Notes: generated from the letters alone by a model not told the origin. 64,000 nt of DNA from Oscillospiraceae bacterium (GCA_021768185.1 JAETNP010000005.1:1-64000); one strand, 5' to 3'. Shown: positions 8,696-18,795, counted from the stretch's first letter. Numbers and translations: made by a program.

Positions 8696-9106
8696 TTACA
8701 TATACTTACGCATGGTGTCCGTAGCAGAATCGGGGGAACCGCTGATGGTCACGGTAACCTTCACGTTCAGGGGAGAGCTGAAAGCGTCCAGCCAGTTGAG
8801 AAACTCCCCGATCTCCCGCTCATCGGAGCTGTGGGCGACCTTGCACAGATTGTCGATAAAGATATGGGAAATGTCGTAGTTGCCGGCGTACAGGCCGCAG
8901 ATGAAGCCGCGCAGTACGGGGAAGCTGTCCACATTGAACTCGGAAGAATCAATGAGGCGAGTCTGATGGCGGAGATTGAAGCTCATGTTGCGCTTGGGCT
9001 CGATGCAGACCATGCACCCAACCTCCTGCTCCACGGCGTTCTCCATGAGTTCGATGAGCTGCTTGGTCTTTCCTTCGCCAGAGCCGCTCATAATCAGTCT
9101 AACCAT
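8696..9106 (-). CDS. Small P-loop ATP-binding protein
   Basis: A 136-residue soluble protein beginning MVRLIMSGSGEGKTKQLIEL, with a phosphate-binding loop at residues 7-14 in which serine replaces the usual first glycine or alanine. A possible Walker B strand is ISHIFID near residue 82. Similar short proteins with a P-loop followed by a VCIE segment and a GLYAGNYDI segment occur in many Clostridia, as I recall, and are often labelled twitching motility or ATPase without proof. AAAAGGAG precedes the ATG. It is a single-gene unit with its own promoter and terminator. Function unknown. Confidence 0.75.
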   Translation of the reverse strand: MVRLIMSGSGEGKTKQLIELMENAVEQEVGCMVCIEPKRNMSFNLRHQTRLIDSSEFNVDSFPVLRGFICGLYAGNYDISHIFIDNLCKVAHSSDEREIGEFLNWLDAFSSPLNVKVTVTISGSPDSATDTMRKYM

Positions 9107-9151
9107 ATGAAATCACTCCTTTTCGTCGTTTGGTTGACTCCTGGTGGGTAT

Positions 9152-9180
9152 AGGATAGCACAAATATCGCAGAAACACAA
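9152..9180 (-). promoter_or_regulatory. Sigma-A-like promoter of the small P-loop gene
   Basis: On the minus strand TTGTGT (9175-9180) and TATCCT (9152-9157) are 17 bases apart, about 45 bases upstream of the start codon. Confidence 0.55.
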
Positions 9181-9251
9181 CGGGGAAAATCAGTTTTCAT
9201 AAAAAATTAACAGCTTCTTCCTGCCGCGCCCCTGCCGCCTGGGATTTTCTG

Positions 9252-9280
9252 TTGAAATTCCCAAAAAATATGTGTATACT
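9252..9280 (+). promoter_or_regulatory. Sigma-A promoter of the YfcE-like gene
   Basis: TTGAAA (9252-9257) and TATACT (9275-9280) with an ideal 17-base spacer lie 31 bases before the start codon. Confidence 0.8.
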
Positions 9281-9311
9281 AGCCATAGAAACGTCAAGGA
9301 GGATACGCCAT

Positions 9312-9857
9312 ATGAAGCTCATGATCGCATCGGACCTTCACGGGTCCGCCTACTACGCCCAAAAACTGCTGGACGCCTATCACGCGGAAAAGCCGGGGAA
9401 GCTGCTGCTGCTGGGGGACCTGCTCTACCACGGGCCCCGGAACGCCCTGCCCAGGGAGTACGACTGCATGGCCGCGGCGGCGGCGCTCAACAGCATCCGG
9501 GACCATATCATTGCCGTCCGGGGCAACTGCGACTGCGAGGTGGATCAGATGGTGCTCTCCTTCCCCCTGCTGGCGGACTACGCCCTGGTGGAGTGGGAGG
9601 GCGTTATGCTCTACGCCACCCATGGCCACCGGTGGAACGAGGAGTGCCCGCCGCCTATGGCGGAGGGCACGGTGCTGCTCAATGGGCACTTCCATCTTCC
9701 CGCCGCACGCCGCCATGAGGGCTGGCACTATGTCAATCCCGGCTCCACCTCCATCCCCAAGGACGGCAGCGTGGGCAGCTACCTCACTTTGGAGGACCGG
9801 GTGTTCACCTGGAAGGACATGGACGGACAGGCGTACCAGACGTACCGGGTGGAATAG
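9312..9857 (+). CDS. YfcE/MJ0936-type metallophosphoesterase
   Basis: A 181-residue phosphodiesterase with all five metallophosphoesterase motifs: SDLHG (Asp8, His10), LLLGD, RGNCD, THGHRW and NGHFH. The family hydrolyses model phosphodiesters using a two-metal centre; the natural substrate is not known. AAGGAGG in front of the ATG at 9312 fixes the start; an in-frame ATG at 9252 lies in the promoter and is rejected. It is a single gene between its own promoter and a strong terminator. Confidence 0.9.
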   Translation: MKLMIASDLHGSAYYAQKLLDAYHAEKPGKLLLLGDLLYHGPRNALPREYDCMAAAAALNSIRDHIIAVRGNCDCEVDQMVLSFPLLADYALVEWEGVMLYATHGHRWNEECPPPMAEGTVLLNGHFHLPAARRHEGWHYVNPGSTSIPKDGSVGSYLTLEDRVFTWKDMDGQAYQTYRVE

Positions 9858-9868
9858 GATGCAGGACA

Positions 9869-9905
9869 GAAGAGACCTCCGGCAGGGCTTGCCGGAGGTC
9901 TCTTC
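9869..9905. terminator. Bidirectional terminator
   Basis: A perfect 15-bp stem (9869-9883 with 9891-9905) with a seven-base loop ends the phosphoesterase gene and the convergent yycI-like gene. Confidence 0.85.
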
Positions 9906-9911
9906 TTGTAT

Positions 9912-10712
9912 TTACTGTGTATAGACCTCGCCCGTGGCGCAGTCCACGCAGTAGGTGTAGGTGTCCGTGGCAATCTCCCAGACCGGCAGCAGGCGGGGGG
10001 AGGAGGCGCTTTGCAGCTGGTACACGCACCGCACACCGGTCACCTCGCTGCATACTACGCCGGAGGTGTTGCGGAAATCCAGAAATCTGAGCAGGGCGGT
10101 GACGCAGGACATGGAGTCCCCGGGCTGAAGGACGGCGTCCTGGAGGTCCACGTGGGCGCCGGTGACGGAGGCCAGCCGCCCCTCCTCAAAGTACAGCTCC
10201 ACCGCGCAGTTGATGACGGGCACGTCCCGGACCAGCTGTCCGGCCACGGCGCTGCCGGAGCCCCCCTCCAGCTGGATGCGGGGCTCCTCATAGCCAAAGC
10301 GGCTGCAGAAGGCCTCGGCAAATTCGGCGGGGTCCTCCACCGGCAGGTCCAGGCGGCTGCCGTAAAAGCTGCCCCCCGCCCGGAACTGGATGGTGCGCTC
10401 GTTGGCCTCATAGCTGTAGATGCCGCCGCCCTGGCTGGTGGAGATGGCCTCCCCGCCCAGAAGGGCGGCGGCGATGGCCTGCTCCGTCTCCGCGCGTCGG
10501 GCCGGGGCCAGGATGTCCAGGGGCTTCCGGTCCAGCTCCACCCGGTCGTCCAGGACCAGCTGGCTGGCTGCGTAGAGATCCCGCAGCTGTGCGGCGGAGC
10601 GCCGCTGGGTCCGGAGAGATTGGAAGTGCTGCTGGCCTACCATGAGCAGCAGGCAGGCGTTGAGCAGCAGGAGAATGACAATGGCAATATTTTTCAGCCG
10701 GTAGGTTTCCAT
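9912..10712 (-). CDS. YycI-like regulatory membrane protein
   Basis: A 266-residue protein with a single N-terminal membrane anchor (KNIAIVILLLLNACLLLMVG) and a large extracytoplasmic part containing PepSY-like segments near the C-terminus (ending CVDCATGEVYTQ). Position as the third gene after a WalK-type kinase and a YycH-like gene, plus the fold pattern, points to YycI. In Bacillus YycH and YycI contact WalK in the membrane and control its activity. Sequence similarity is not obvious, so the call rests largely on gene order. Confidence 0.65.
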   Translation of the reverse strand: METYRLKNIAIVILLLLNACLLLMVGQQHFQSLRTQRRSAAQLRDLYAASQLVLDDRVELDRKPLDILAPARRAETEQAIAAALLGGEAISTSQGGGIYSYEANERTIQFRAGGSFYGSRLDLPVEDPAEFAEAFCSRFGYEEPRIQLEGGSGSAVAGQLVRDVPVINCAVELYFEEGRLASVTGAHVDLQDAVLQPGDSMSCVTALLRFLDFRNTSGVVCSEVTGVRCVYQLQSASSPRLLPVWEIATDTYTYCVDCATGEVYTQ

Positions 10713-10725
10713 TTCGCGCCTCCCC

Positions 10726-11985
10726 TCAGCGGTACCACTGGGCCGCCAGACAGCCGGAGCCGTCGTCCTCGTACCCGAGGGACAGGGCGGACTCGGGATA
10801 GGCGGCGGCGATGGCCTGAGCCATGCCGGCGGGCAGCAGGGCCGCGGGGTCCTCCTCCATGGGCGTATAGGCCCGGCAGCGGTAGGTGAAGTCCGTCACC
10901 GACCTGCCCTGGAAGGTGACGGTCAAAGCGTCGCTCCCGTCGGAGAAGTACACCGGCACTCCGTCCACCTGGTAGCGGAAGCGGAGGATCCAGCCCTCCG
11001 TCGTTTCCTCCGCCGAGCGCAGGAACAGGGGCGAGGCGCCCGTGCCGCCGGCAAGGGCCGCGGCCAGCCGCCCGCCGGCGGCCAGCACCTCCCGCAGGCC
11101 CGTACCGGAGGCACGGTAGAGCGGAGAGGCGATGGTCCCCCGGCTGATAAAGCTCACGTTCCCGTTGGGGCCGATGCGCAGGGTCCGGGGGGACTCCTCT
11201 ACCACCTCCGCGCCGCTGCTCTCGGTATAGCGGGAGAGGGTGTGGGCGTTGAAGTCCAGGGCGGTGAGCAGATTGTAGGCGGAGTAGCCCGCAGGGCGCT
11301 CCGCGGTCACGTCCGGCGGCGGGGTGATCTTGGGCATCAGCACCGTATACGGCGCCAGGGAAGTATAGCCGGTCTCATAGGCGAAGTAGGAGCCGTTGGG
11401 GGAGATCTTCTCGCAGCTGGACCGCAGGGCCGAGACGGGCAGGGCCGTGGAGCAGCGGACGATGGCCCCTTCTCCATCCAGGAGAAACAGGGAGGCTCCT
11501 TCATCTCCCTCCGCCGTGAGGGCCATGGACCGCACGCTGGACTGGAAGGGGGCGTCCTCCCCCAGCCAGGCCGCCACCGCCTCCAGGGGCAGGGGCCCGC
11601 CGGTCAGCTCCAGGTAGAGCCCCGGGTGGTTCAGCGCCTCCCGCAGGGCCGTGTCCTCCACGGCGCCCGCCGGGACGGCGGAACCCAGAGCCTCCTGAAA
11701 GAGAGGGATCACCTCCTGGAAGGCCTCGTCCTCCGCGCCGGCGCACAGCCGGCCGCAGCGGCCGTACTCGTCGCTGTCCCGGGTGGCCATCAGATTCACG
11801 GAGGCAAACATGGCGGCGGGCGGGGCGTCCTCCTCCTCGCCGCCGGACTCAGCGGTGAAGATGGGCGGGGCGGACAGGCGGATATTCTGCAGCAGGGGCA
11901 GCCGGGTCAGCAGAAACAGGGCGCTGACCGTCAGCAGCGTCAGAGCCGTATTCTGCAGGAGGTTTCGCAGTTGGGGGTCACGCAT
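10726..11985 (-). CDS. YycH-like regulatory membrane protein
   Basis: A 419-residue protein with one N-terminal membrane helix ([18 protein letters not shown]) and an extracytoplasmic domain. Its start overlaps the end of the kinase gene by eight bases, and the yycI-like gene follows after 13 bases, so the three are one unit. YycH proteins restrain WalK from outside the membrane. The length is close to the family. The call rests on order and topology more than on motifs. Confidence 0.65.
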   Translation of the reverse strand: MRDPQLRNLLQNTALTLLTVSALFLLTRLPLLQNIRLSAPPIFTAESGGEEEDAPPAAMFASVNLMATRDSDEYGRCGRLCAGAEDEAFQEVIPLFQEALGSAVPAGAVEDTALREALNHPGLYLELTGGPLPLEAVAAWLGEDAPFQSSVRSMALTAEGDEGASLFLLDGEGAIVRCSTALPVSALRSSCEKISPNGSYFAYETGYTSLAPYTVLMPKITPPPDVTAERPAGYSAYNLLTALDFNAHTLSRYTESSGAEVVEESPRTLRIGPNGNVSFISRGTIASPLYRASGTGLREVLAAGGRLAAALAGGTGASPLFLRSAEETTEGWILRFRYQVDGVPVYFSDGSDALTVTFQGRSVTDFTYRCRAYTPMEEDPAALLPAGMAQAIAAAYPESALSLGYEDDGSGCLAAQWYR

Positions 11986-13786
11986 ACTGTCCCTCCTCCT
12001 CCGGCTGCCGGATGGGCAGGACGATGCGCACTGTGGTGCCCGGGCCCTCGTGGGAAGTCAGGGCGATGGTGCCGTGATGGCGCAGCACGATCTCCCGGGC
12101 GATGGAGAGGCCCAGGCCCGTGCCCCCGCTCTCCCGGGAGCGGGCCTTGTCCACCCGGTAGAACCGGTCGAAGATCCGCTCCCGGTCCTTGGGCGGGATG
12201 CCGATGCCGGTGTCGGACACCTCGATCCACACCTTCTTGCCCCCCACTCCGGCATCCACGGTGATGGTGCCGCCGTCGGGGGTGTACTTGATGGAGTTGC
12301 CTACCACGTTCATCAGCACCTGCTCCAGCCGGTTCCGGTCCCCCTCGATCATGGGCAGGGTGTCGTCGTACTGGCACACCAGGGTGTGGCCCCGGCGCTG
12401 GCACTCCAGCTCCACCGCCCGGCATACCGAGCCGATGGCGTCGTAGATGGAGAAGCGGACCATCTTCATGTCCGCCCGCCCGGAGTCCAGCCGGCTGAGG
12501 GTCAGCAGGTCCTGGACAATGCGGGTCATCCGGTCCGTCTCGCTGATGATGACGTCCAGAAAGCCGTTCTCCGTCTCCCGGGGAATGTCCTCCATGTCCC
12601 GGAGGGTCTCGGCGTAGCTGCGCACGTTGGTGAGGGGGGTGCGCAGCTCGTGGGAGACGTTGGCCACGAATTCCTTGCGCATCTCCTCGTTCTTCCGCTG
12701 GGCGGTGACATCGTGCATCACCGCCATCACGCCGCCGTCCTCCCCCTCGGAGACCGGGGCCAGGTACAGCTCCAGGATGCGATCCCCCACCGTCAGCTCA
12801 CGGGAGGCGAAGTTGGGACGCTGGAGGCTCATCACCGTTTGCAGGGGCAGCTCCTGGCCAAAGAGGGCGTCGTAGTCGTAGAAGGACACCTCCCGGCCCA
12901 GCATCTGGCTGGCGGAGGGGTTGCAGGTGAGGATGGAACCGTCCCGGTCGAAGGAGATCACCCCGTCGGTCATGTGGAGGAAGAGGGTGTCCAGCTTGTT
13001 GCGCTCGCTGGCCACCTCCTCCAAAGTGTCCTTCAGCACGGCGGCCATGTCGTTGAAGGTGGTGGTGAGGATGCCGATCTCGTCGGAGGACTCCACCGTG
13101 ATAGTGGACCCGAAGTCCCCCGCCGCCACCCGCTCCGCCCGCTCGGTGAGGCGCTCGATGGGGATGATCATGGTCTTGCTGAGCAGGAAGGAGAGCAGCA
13201 CGGAGATCAGCAGGCCCACCAGCAGCGCCTGGAGAATGATGAGAAAGAGCTTGCCGTTGAGGTCGTTGACGGTGCTGCGGTTGTCGTAGATGTAGATGAT
13301 ATAGTCGTTCTCCCCGCCGGAGATGGGGATGGCCGCGTCCATGTAGTTGGCGGTGATGTCGCTCTGGTCGCCCACATCGTCCGTGCCGCTGATAATGCTG
13401 TTGCGGGCGGTCAGGAGATTCTGGGTGGTCTGGAGGCTCTCAAAGCCCGACTGGTCGTCGCTGCCGGTGAGGAAGGCGCCGGTCCGGCCGTCCAGAATGT
13501 AGTAGTTGCGGGTGCTGGAGTTGAGCCCCAGGTCGCCGGCCTTGGCCTCGATCATCCCCTGGATGGTCTGGAGGCCGTCGGGCTGGGAGGACTCCAGGCG
13601 CAGGGAGTTGACAAAGGCGGCGTTGGCGGGATTGGAGCCGCCGAAGACGGAGTCCACCTGCTGGTAGAACTCGTCGATGAAAAAGCCGGTGATATTGGTG
13701 ATCATGAAGGTGCCCACCACCGTCATCAGGGAGGTGATCAGCAGCAGCATGATGAGGACCAGCTTCATATGAAGGCTGCGAAACAT
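11978..13786 (-). CDS. walK: WalK-type sensor histidine kinase
   Basis: A 602-residue kinase: membrane helix near residues 8-28, extracellular sensor to about 190, second helix, HAMP ([21 protein letters not shown]), PAS domain, HisKA with His379 in [10 protein letters not shown], and HATPase_c with DTGIGIPP and GTGLGLSI. WalK adjusts cell-wall turnover through WalR. GGAAAGGAG places the start at 13786; longer in-frame readings run into palindromic DNA. No walR lies upstream: that space is taken by palindromes and an ABC exporter gene, which is unusual because walR normally precedes walK. Confidence 0.82.
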   Translation of the reverse strand: MFRSLHMKLVLIMLLLITSLMTVVGTFMITNITGFFIDEFYQQVDSVFGGSNPANAAFVNSLRLESSQPDGLQTIQGMIEAKAGDLGLNSSTRNYYILDGRTGAFLTGSDDQSGFESLQTTQNLLTARNSIISGTDDVGDQSDITANYMDAAIPISGGENDYIIYIYDNRSTVNDLNGKLFLIILQALLVGLLISVLLSFLLSKTMIIPIERLTERAERVAAGDFGSTITVESSDEIGILTTTFNDMAAVLKDTLEEVASERNKLDTLFLHMTDGVISFDRDGSILTCNPSASQMLGREVSFYDYDALFGQELPLQTVMSLQRPNFASRELTVGDRILELYLAPVSEGEDGGVMAVMHDVTAQRKNEEMRKEFVANVSHELRTPLTNVRSYAETLRDMEDIPRETENGFLDVIISETDRMTRIVQDLLTLSRLDSGRADMKMVRFSIYDAIGSVCRAVELECQRRGHTLVCQYDDTLPMIEGDRNRLEQVLMNVVGNSIKYTPDGGTITVDAGVGGKKVWIEVSDTGIGIPPKDRERIFDRFYRVDKARSRESGGTGLGLSIAREIVLRHHGTIALTSHEGPGTTVRIVLPIRQPEEEGQYA

Positions 13787-13894
13787 TCCGGCTCCTTTCC
13801 CGCGGCGGAGGCCCGCGGTGCGTTTTTGGGGGCTGCGATCCGTTTTGACGGCGGAAACTCCCGGCGCTGTTTGCCGCGCAGCGGCAAATGCGCT

Positions 13895-14095
13895 TGAAAG
13901 CCGCGCGTATGGAGATGTTGCTGTTGAGAACACTTTTTAGGGCGCGGCTTTCTGGGGCATTCCGCACTCTGCGGAGTGCGGCCAGGGGCTCTGCCCCCGT
14001 GGGCCGCCCTTTGGGCGGCATAGGGCTATGGCGGCCATAGGCCGCCCAACGCCTGGACTCTGCCACCTTTGAAAAGGTGGACGAAACTTTTATTT
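13895..14095. repeat. Cluster of palindromes between walK and the ABC exporter
   Basis: This 200-base stretch holds serial inverted repeats: GAAAGCCGCGC/GCGCGGCTTTC (13895-13905 with 13942-13952), GCACTC-TGCG-GAGTGC, a GGGGCTCTGCCCC hairpin, GCCGCCC-TTT-GGGCGGC, and CCACCTTT-GAA-AAGGTGG close to the exporter gene's end. It has no gene. It may be a genome-wide interspersed repeat and could end exporter transcription, although a clear T tract is lacking. Confidence 0.55.
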
Positions 14096-14110
14096 TGCGG
14101 GTGCTGGGGA

Positions 14111-17100
14111 TTATTCAATGGATTTCAGGGACTCCGCCATGTCGATGCGCCGCAGCCTGGGACGCATTCCCAGGGAAATGATCACGGTGAACAGCAGCGT
14201 CATGACGAAGGAGATGAAATAGCTCAGCGGAGCGATCCGGCAGGCGAAGGTCATGGAGTCGATGCGGATCTGCGCCATAACGAAAGCATGGAGCGCTTTT
14301 CCCATTCCTAACCCGACGAGGCTGCCTAAAACCGAAAGAATATTGATCTCACGGAACACGTAGGCGGCGACCTCGTTCTGGTGGAAGCCCAGGACCTTGA
14401 TGGTGGCGATTTCCCGGACCCGCTCGGTGACGTTGATGTTGGTCAGGTTGTAGAGTACGATGAAGGCCAGGGCCGCGGCGCACAGCACCACCACCAGCAC
14501 GATGTAATCCAGCCGGGAGAGCATACTGTCTACCCGGTCCTGGGTGGCCGCGTTCACCGACACCGCGCCCACGTCCTCATCCTCCAGCAGCAGGGCGCCC
14601 TCCTCATAGGGGTCCGCGCCCTCGTGGGCCATAACATACAGGGTGTTGAGCTCCGCTTCCTCCTCCAGCTGCTCCCGGTAGGTCTGGGCGGAGAGGTAGG
14701 CGTAGTTGAACACGTAGTTGTCGCAGATGCCGGAGACCACGGTCTCCATGCTCCCCATCTTGCCCGCCAGAAGCGTCACCGTATCTCCCACGCTCACGCC
14801 CAGGCTCTCCGCCAGGCCGCCGCTGAGGACCACCTGGTCCTTGCCGGGATAGGCCACGGGGCCCTCCTCATTATGCAGGGAGATAAAGCCCTCCAGGGAA
14901 TCGGCGGAGGAGATGACCAGATAGACCGACTTGGTCCCCTCCGGGGATTGTACGTCCACGCTGCCGTTGTGGACCAGCAGGGCATCATCCTCCGTCCAGC
15001 CGTACCGCTCCAGATACTCCGCCGCCGAGGACTGGGTCTGCCCGTCCTGGAAGGTGACGGCGTAGTCGTACAGGGTGATCTCGCTGAACTGGTCGTCCGC
15101 CACGTGGGCGATGGAGTCCCGGATGCCGAAGCCGGTACACAGCAGGGCGGTGCAGCCGCCGATGCCCAGGACCATCATCACCAGACGGCTGCGGTAGCGC
15201 AGCACGTTCCGGGCGGATACCTTGTGGAGGAAGCTCAGGCGCTTCCACAGGGGGGTGATGTACTCCAGAAAGACCCGCTTGCCCGCCCGGGGCGTCTTGG
15301 GACGAATGAGCTCCGAGGCCTGCCGTTTCAGTTCCATCCGGCAGGACAGCCACGTGGCTCCCATGGAGCACAGCAGCGCCGCCGCAAAGGATATGGAAAC
15401 CAGCGCCGGCAGGGGGGCGTGTTCCAATGGAGCAAATCCGTAGATCATGCCGTAGATCTCCCAGATGATCCACGGCAGCCCCGTGACGCCCAGCGTATAG
15501 CCGATGGCGCTGCCCAGCAGGGCAGCGGAGCCGGAGTAAAAGAGATACTTGGACATGATCTGCCCGCTGCCGTACCCCATGGCCTTGAGCACACCGATCT
15601 GGGTGCGCTCCTCGTCCACCATGCGCTTCATGGTGGTCATGCACACCAGCGCCGCCACCAGGAAGAAAAACACCGGGAACACCACCGAAATCGCAGCCAC
15701 GATGGAGGTGTCGCTCTCAAAGCAGGCGTAGCCCGTGTTCTCCTCCCGGGTGAGCATGTAGGTGGTAGCGTGCCGCAGGTCCTTCAGCTTCTCCCGGGCG
15801 TCCGCCACCTCGTCCTCCGCGTCCCGCAGCTCGGTCTCCGCGTCGGCAAACTCCTTGTCCGCGTCGGCCCGTCCGTCGTTGTACTCTTTCCAGCCGTCGT
15901 CCAGCTCCTTCCGGGCGTCCGCCAGCTCGCCGGGGGCCTTGTCCAGGTCGCTTTTCGCATCATCGAGCTTCCGCCGGGCGTCGGTCAGCTCCTTCTGGGC
16001 GTCGGCAAGCTCCTGTTCGCCGTCCGCCAGTTTGGCCTTGCCGTCCTCCAGCTCCTGTACGCCGTCGGCGTACTCCGCCTCGCCGTCCATCAGCTTTTGA
16101 TAGGCGTCCGCCAGCTCCCGGTCCGCCTCGGCCTTGCCGTCGTTATATTCCTTCCAGCCGTCGTCCAGCTCCTGCCGGGCGTCGTCCAGCTGCCGTTTGG
16201 CGTCCGCCAGTTCCTTTTTGCCGTCGGCTAACTCTTTCCTTCCCCGCTCCAGCTCGGCGCGGCCCGCCTGAAGCTCCTGCCGGGCGGCGATGACCTGGGC
16301 TTCGCCGCTCTGGTACTGGGCGTAGCCGGACTGATACTCCCGCTCTCCCGCTTCATACTTGGAAAGATTTGTGTTGTATTCCGCCCAGCCCGCGTCCAAT
16401 TTCGCCCGGGCGGCCGCAAATTCCGGCAGCTGCGCGATGATCTCTATGGGGATACCGGCGGCTTCCGCCGCAGCCTCAAGCCCCGCCTGATATTCGGCCT
16501 CGCCCTGATCCAGTTCCGCCTTGCCGGAGGCCAGCTGCGCCCCGGCGGCGTCCAGCTGCTGCCGGGAGGCCTGCAATTTGGCCCAGGCGTCCGCCAGCTC
16601 CGCTTCCGCGCTGTTCAGCTCCATCTGGCCGTTCTGCAGCTCCCGTTCGCCGCGGACGATCTCCGCCTCCGCGTCCTCCAGCTTTTCCAGACCGTCGTTG
16701 TAGTCCGCCAGGCCGTCGTTGTACTCCTGTTCGCCGTCCTGGAGCTTCCGGAGGGCATCCGCCAGCTCCTGCTCCGCGTCGGCCTTGGCCTGATAGTATT
16801 CCTCCCAGCCGTCGTCCAGCTCCTTCCGGGCGTCCGCCAGTTCCGCCTCGCCGTCGGCTACCTCCTGCCGGGCGTTGTCCAGCTCCTTCTGGGCGTCCGC
16901 CACCTTCTGCTGGCCGTCGGCATAGTCCCGCTGGCCCTGGGCATAGTCCTTCTGCCCCTGCTCATAGTCCCGCTGGCCCTGCTCATAGTCGGACTCGCCG
17001 TCGGTGAGCTCCCGGTAGGCGTCGTCCAGCTCCGTCTCCGCGTCCGCCTTCTCCTGATGGTACTCCTCCCAGCCGTCGGAGATCTCCGCTTCCGCGTCGT

Positions 17101-17881
17101 TGATTTCCTCCATGGCCTCGTCGTAAATCGAGGTGTAGCGCACCTCCGCCCGCTCATCCAGCAGGGCCTCCACGCCGTCCTCCAGCTCGTCCCGCCGCAG
17201 GTCGTAGGCCTCGGAATAGGGTTCCGCCATGTCCTTCATGGACAGGTAAATCTCATGATAGGCCTCAAACGCAAAGCCCTCTTCCGGGATATACACCACG
17301 GCGGCCACGCTGCCGCTGCCCAGGGAACTGGTGCCCCGCTCATAGTTAAGGTAATAGGGGAACCACGCCAGCCCGACGATGGTGTATCCGCCGCAGTGCA
17401 GCAGCTCCCGGGTGTCCTCGTCGTTCTCCTCCGCCACGGACAGCACCGTCCCGATCACGGACTCCGGCAGATACCGGGCGTCGGCCAGACACTCGTCGGG
17501 AGCCTGGGGCATACGCCCCGCCGTCAGCTTGGGAAGATTTATGCCCTCCGTCAGGGAGTGGGCCTTTACCACCACCTGGGTCCCCGCCTCGATCTCCGTG
17601 AGGAAGTCGGTAAACACCGCGCCCCGGGCGGCGGACACGTCCTCCCGGGCGGCAAAGGCGTCCACATCCTCCTGGGTGAATCCCAGGGTGGACAGGAGCC
17701 GGAAGTCGTAAAGCTTCTGCTCCTCCAGATATTTGACTCCGGTAGCCATCATATCCGGCTGGCAGGCCCGCAGTCCGGCGAAAAAGCCCACCCCCAGGCC
17801 CACGATGGCCAAAATCGCAAGATAGCGCCCCGCGCTCTGCCGGATCTCCCGCAGGGCGGAGCGAAGCAGCGTCTTTACCAT
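14111..17881 (-). CDS. FtsX/MacB-type ABC permease with very long repeat coil
   Basis: A 1256-residue protein. An N-terminal membrane helix (AGRYLAILAIVGLGVGFFAG) is followed by an extracytoplasmic region. From about residue 260 to 690 runs a highly repetitive, charged coil built on units such as ELADARKELDDGWKEYNDG. Then come an FtsX-type membrane block (about 715-840), a second extracytoplasmic domain and a last FtsX block near the C-terminus. Such permeases work with a LolD/MacB-type ATPase, encoded immediately upstream and overlapping by seven bases. The coil, far longer than usual, may reach across the wall. Substrate unknown. Confidence 0.85.
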   Translation of the reverse strand: MVKTLLRSALREIRQSAGRYLAILAIVGLGVGFFAGLRACQPDMMATGVKYLEEQKLYDFRLLSTLGFTQEDVDAFAAREDVSAARGAVFTDFLTEIEAGTQVVVKAHSLTEGINLPKLTAGRMPQAPDECLADARYLPESVIGTVLSVAEENDEDTRELLHCGGYTIVGLAWFPYYLNYERGTSSLGSGSVAAVVYIPEEGFAFEAYHEIYLSMKDMAEPYSEAYDLRRDELEDGVEALLDERAEVRYTSIYDEAMEEINDAEAEISDGWEEYHQEKADAETELDDAYRELTDGESDYEQGQRDYEQGQKDYAQGQRDYADGQQKVADAQKELDNARQEVADGEAELADARKELDDGWEEYYQAKADAEQELADALRKLQDGEQEYNDGLADYNDGLEKLEDAEAEIVRGERELQNGQMELNSAEAELADAWAKLQASRQQLDAAGAQLASGKAELDQGEAEYQAGLEAAAEAAGIPIEIIAQLPEFAAARAKLDAGWAEYNTNLSKYEAGEREYQSGYAQYQSGEAQVIAARQELQAGRAELERGRKELADGKKELADAKRQLDDARQELDDGWKEYNDGKAEADRELADAYQKLMDGEAEYADGVQELEDGKAKLADGEQELADAQKELTDARRKLDDAKSDLDKAPGELADARKELDDGWKEYNDGRADADKEFADAETELRDAEDEVADAREKLKDLRHATTYMLTREENTGYACFESDTSIVAAISVVFPVFFFLVAALVCMTTMKRMVDEERTQIGVLKAMGYGSGQIMSKYLFYSGSAALLGSAIGYTLGVTGLPWIIWEIYGMIYGFAPLEHAPLPALVSISFAAALLCSMGATWLSCRMELKRQASELIRPKTPRAGKRVFLEYITPLWKRLSFLHKVSARNVLRYRSRLVMMVLGIGGCTALLCTGFGIRDSIAHVADDQFSEITLYDYAVTFQDGQTQSSAAEYLERYGWTEDDALLVHNGSVDVQSPEGTKSVYLVISSADSLEGFISLHNEEGPVAYPGKDQVVLSGGLAESLGVSVGDTVTLLAGKMGSMETVVSGICDNYVFNYAYLSAQTYREQLEEEAELNTLYVMAHEGADPYEEGALLLEDEDVGAVSVNAATQDRVDSMLSRLDYIVLVVVLCAAALAFIVLYNLTNINVTERVREIATIKVLGFHQNEVAAYVFREINILSVLGSLVGLGMGKALHAFVMAQIRIDSMTFACRIAPLSYFISFVMTLLFTVIISLGMRPRLRRIDMAESLKSIE

Positions 17882-18579
17882 TCGATCTCCTCCACCGGAG
17901 CGGGACGGTCGTTGATGTTCACCGACAGCACCGTCCCGTTTTTCACCTGGATCACTCGGTCGGCCATGGCGGTGAGGGCGCTGTTATGGGTGATGATAAT
18001 GACCGTCATGCCGTTTTTCCGGCTCATCAGCTGCAAAAGCTTCAGGATGGACTTGCCCGTGTGGTAGTCCAGCGCGCCGGTGGGTTCGTCGCACAGCAGC
18101 AGCTGGGGGTTTTTCGCCAGGGCCCGGGCAATGGCCACCCGCTGCTGCTCGCCGCCGGAGAGCTGGGCGGGGAAGTTCCCCAGGCGCTCTCCCAGGCCCA
18201 CCGAGCGGAGCACCTCCTCCGGGTCCATGGGGTGCTTGCAGATCTGGGCGGCCAGCTCCACATTCTCCAGGGCGGTGAGGTTGGGCACCAGGTTGTAGAA
18301 TTGAAACACAAAGCCGATATCGTGGCGGCGGTAGTTTGTAAGCTGCTTGGGCGTGTAAGCGGAGATCTCCTCCTCCCCCAGGAATACCCGTCCCTCCGTC
18401 AGCGTGTCCATGCCGCCCAGAATATTCAGCAGGGTGGTTTTCCCCGCGCCGCTGGGCCCCACGATGACGCACAGCTCCCCCTTCTCCACGGCGAAGGTGG
18501 CGTCCCGCAGCGCTTCGATTTCCACCTCGCCCATGCGGTAGACTTTTTTGACTCCTTCAAAACGAACAAATTTACTCAT
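17875..18579 (-). CDS. LolD/MacB-type ABC transporter ATPase
   Basis: A 234-residue ATPase with Walker [10 protein letters not shown], the LSGGEQQR signature, Walker [13 protein letters not shown], and the switch histidine in IIITHN. It pairs with the overlapping FtsX-type permease; such pairs use ATP hydrolysis to drive mechanical work or extrusion across the envelope rather than classic transport. Its C-terminal tail is slightly longer than the family norm. The ATG is followed at once by [17 protein letters not shown], a typical N-terminus. Confidence 0.92.
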   Translation of the reverse strand: MSKFVRFEGVKKVYRMGEVEIEALRDATFAVEKGELCVIVGPSGAGKTTLLNILGGMDTLTEGRVFLGEEEISAYTPKQLTNYRRHDIGFVFQFYNLVPNLTALENVELAAQICKHPMDPEEVLRSVGLGERLGNFPAQLSGGEQQRVAIARALAKNPQLLLCDEPTGALDYHTGKSILKLLQLMSRKNGMTVIIITHNSALTAMADRVIQVKNGTVLSVNINDRPAPVEEIEW

Positions 18580-18632
18580 ATCCTCACCCTATCTGCGGCC
18601 CCGTGTGCGGCAGCGAATAATCAATCATTGTC

Positions 18633-18638
18633 ATTATA
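18633..18638 (-). promoter_or_regulatory. Possible -10 box of the ABC exporter operon
   Basis: TATAAT on the minus strand, 55 bases upstream of the ATPase start. No clear -35 hexamer is seen at the right distance. Confidence 0.35.
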
Positions 18639-18795
18639 ACATAGAAGAGGGAAAAGTGGTGAAAAATTCGTGAAGGAATTTGAGAAAATTTTGGCGGAAG
18701 GCAGTTTGGGAAAGAAAATTGAAATTTTGGACAGGCAAAACCGCTGTGCGCCGAATGCTGAATAAAAATATCCAACGCCCGAACGGAATGCAATT

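Noticed and set aside
11783-13897. Long plus-strand open frame opposite walK
   Set aside because: A high-GC shadow of a clear histidine kinase on the other strand; the predicted protein is histidine/glycine-rich with no domain and no ribosome site.
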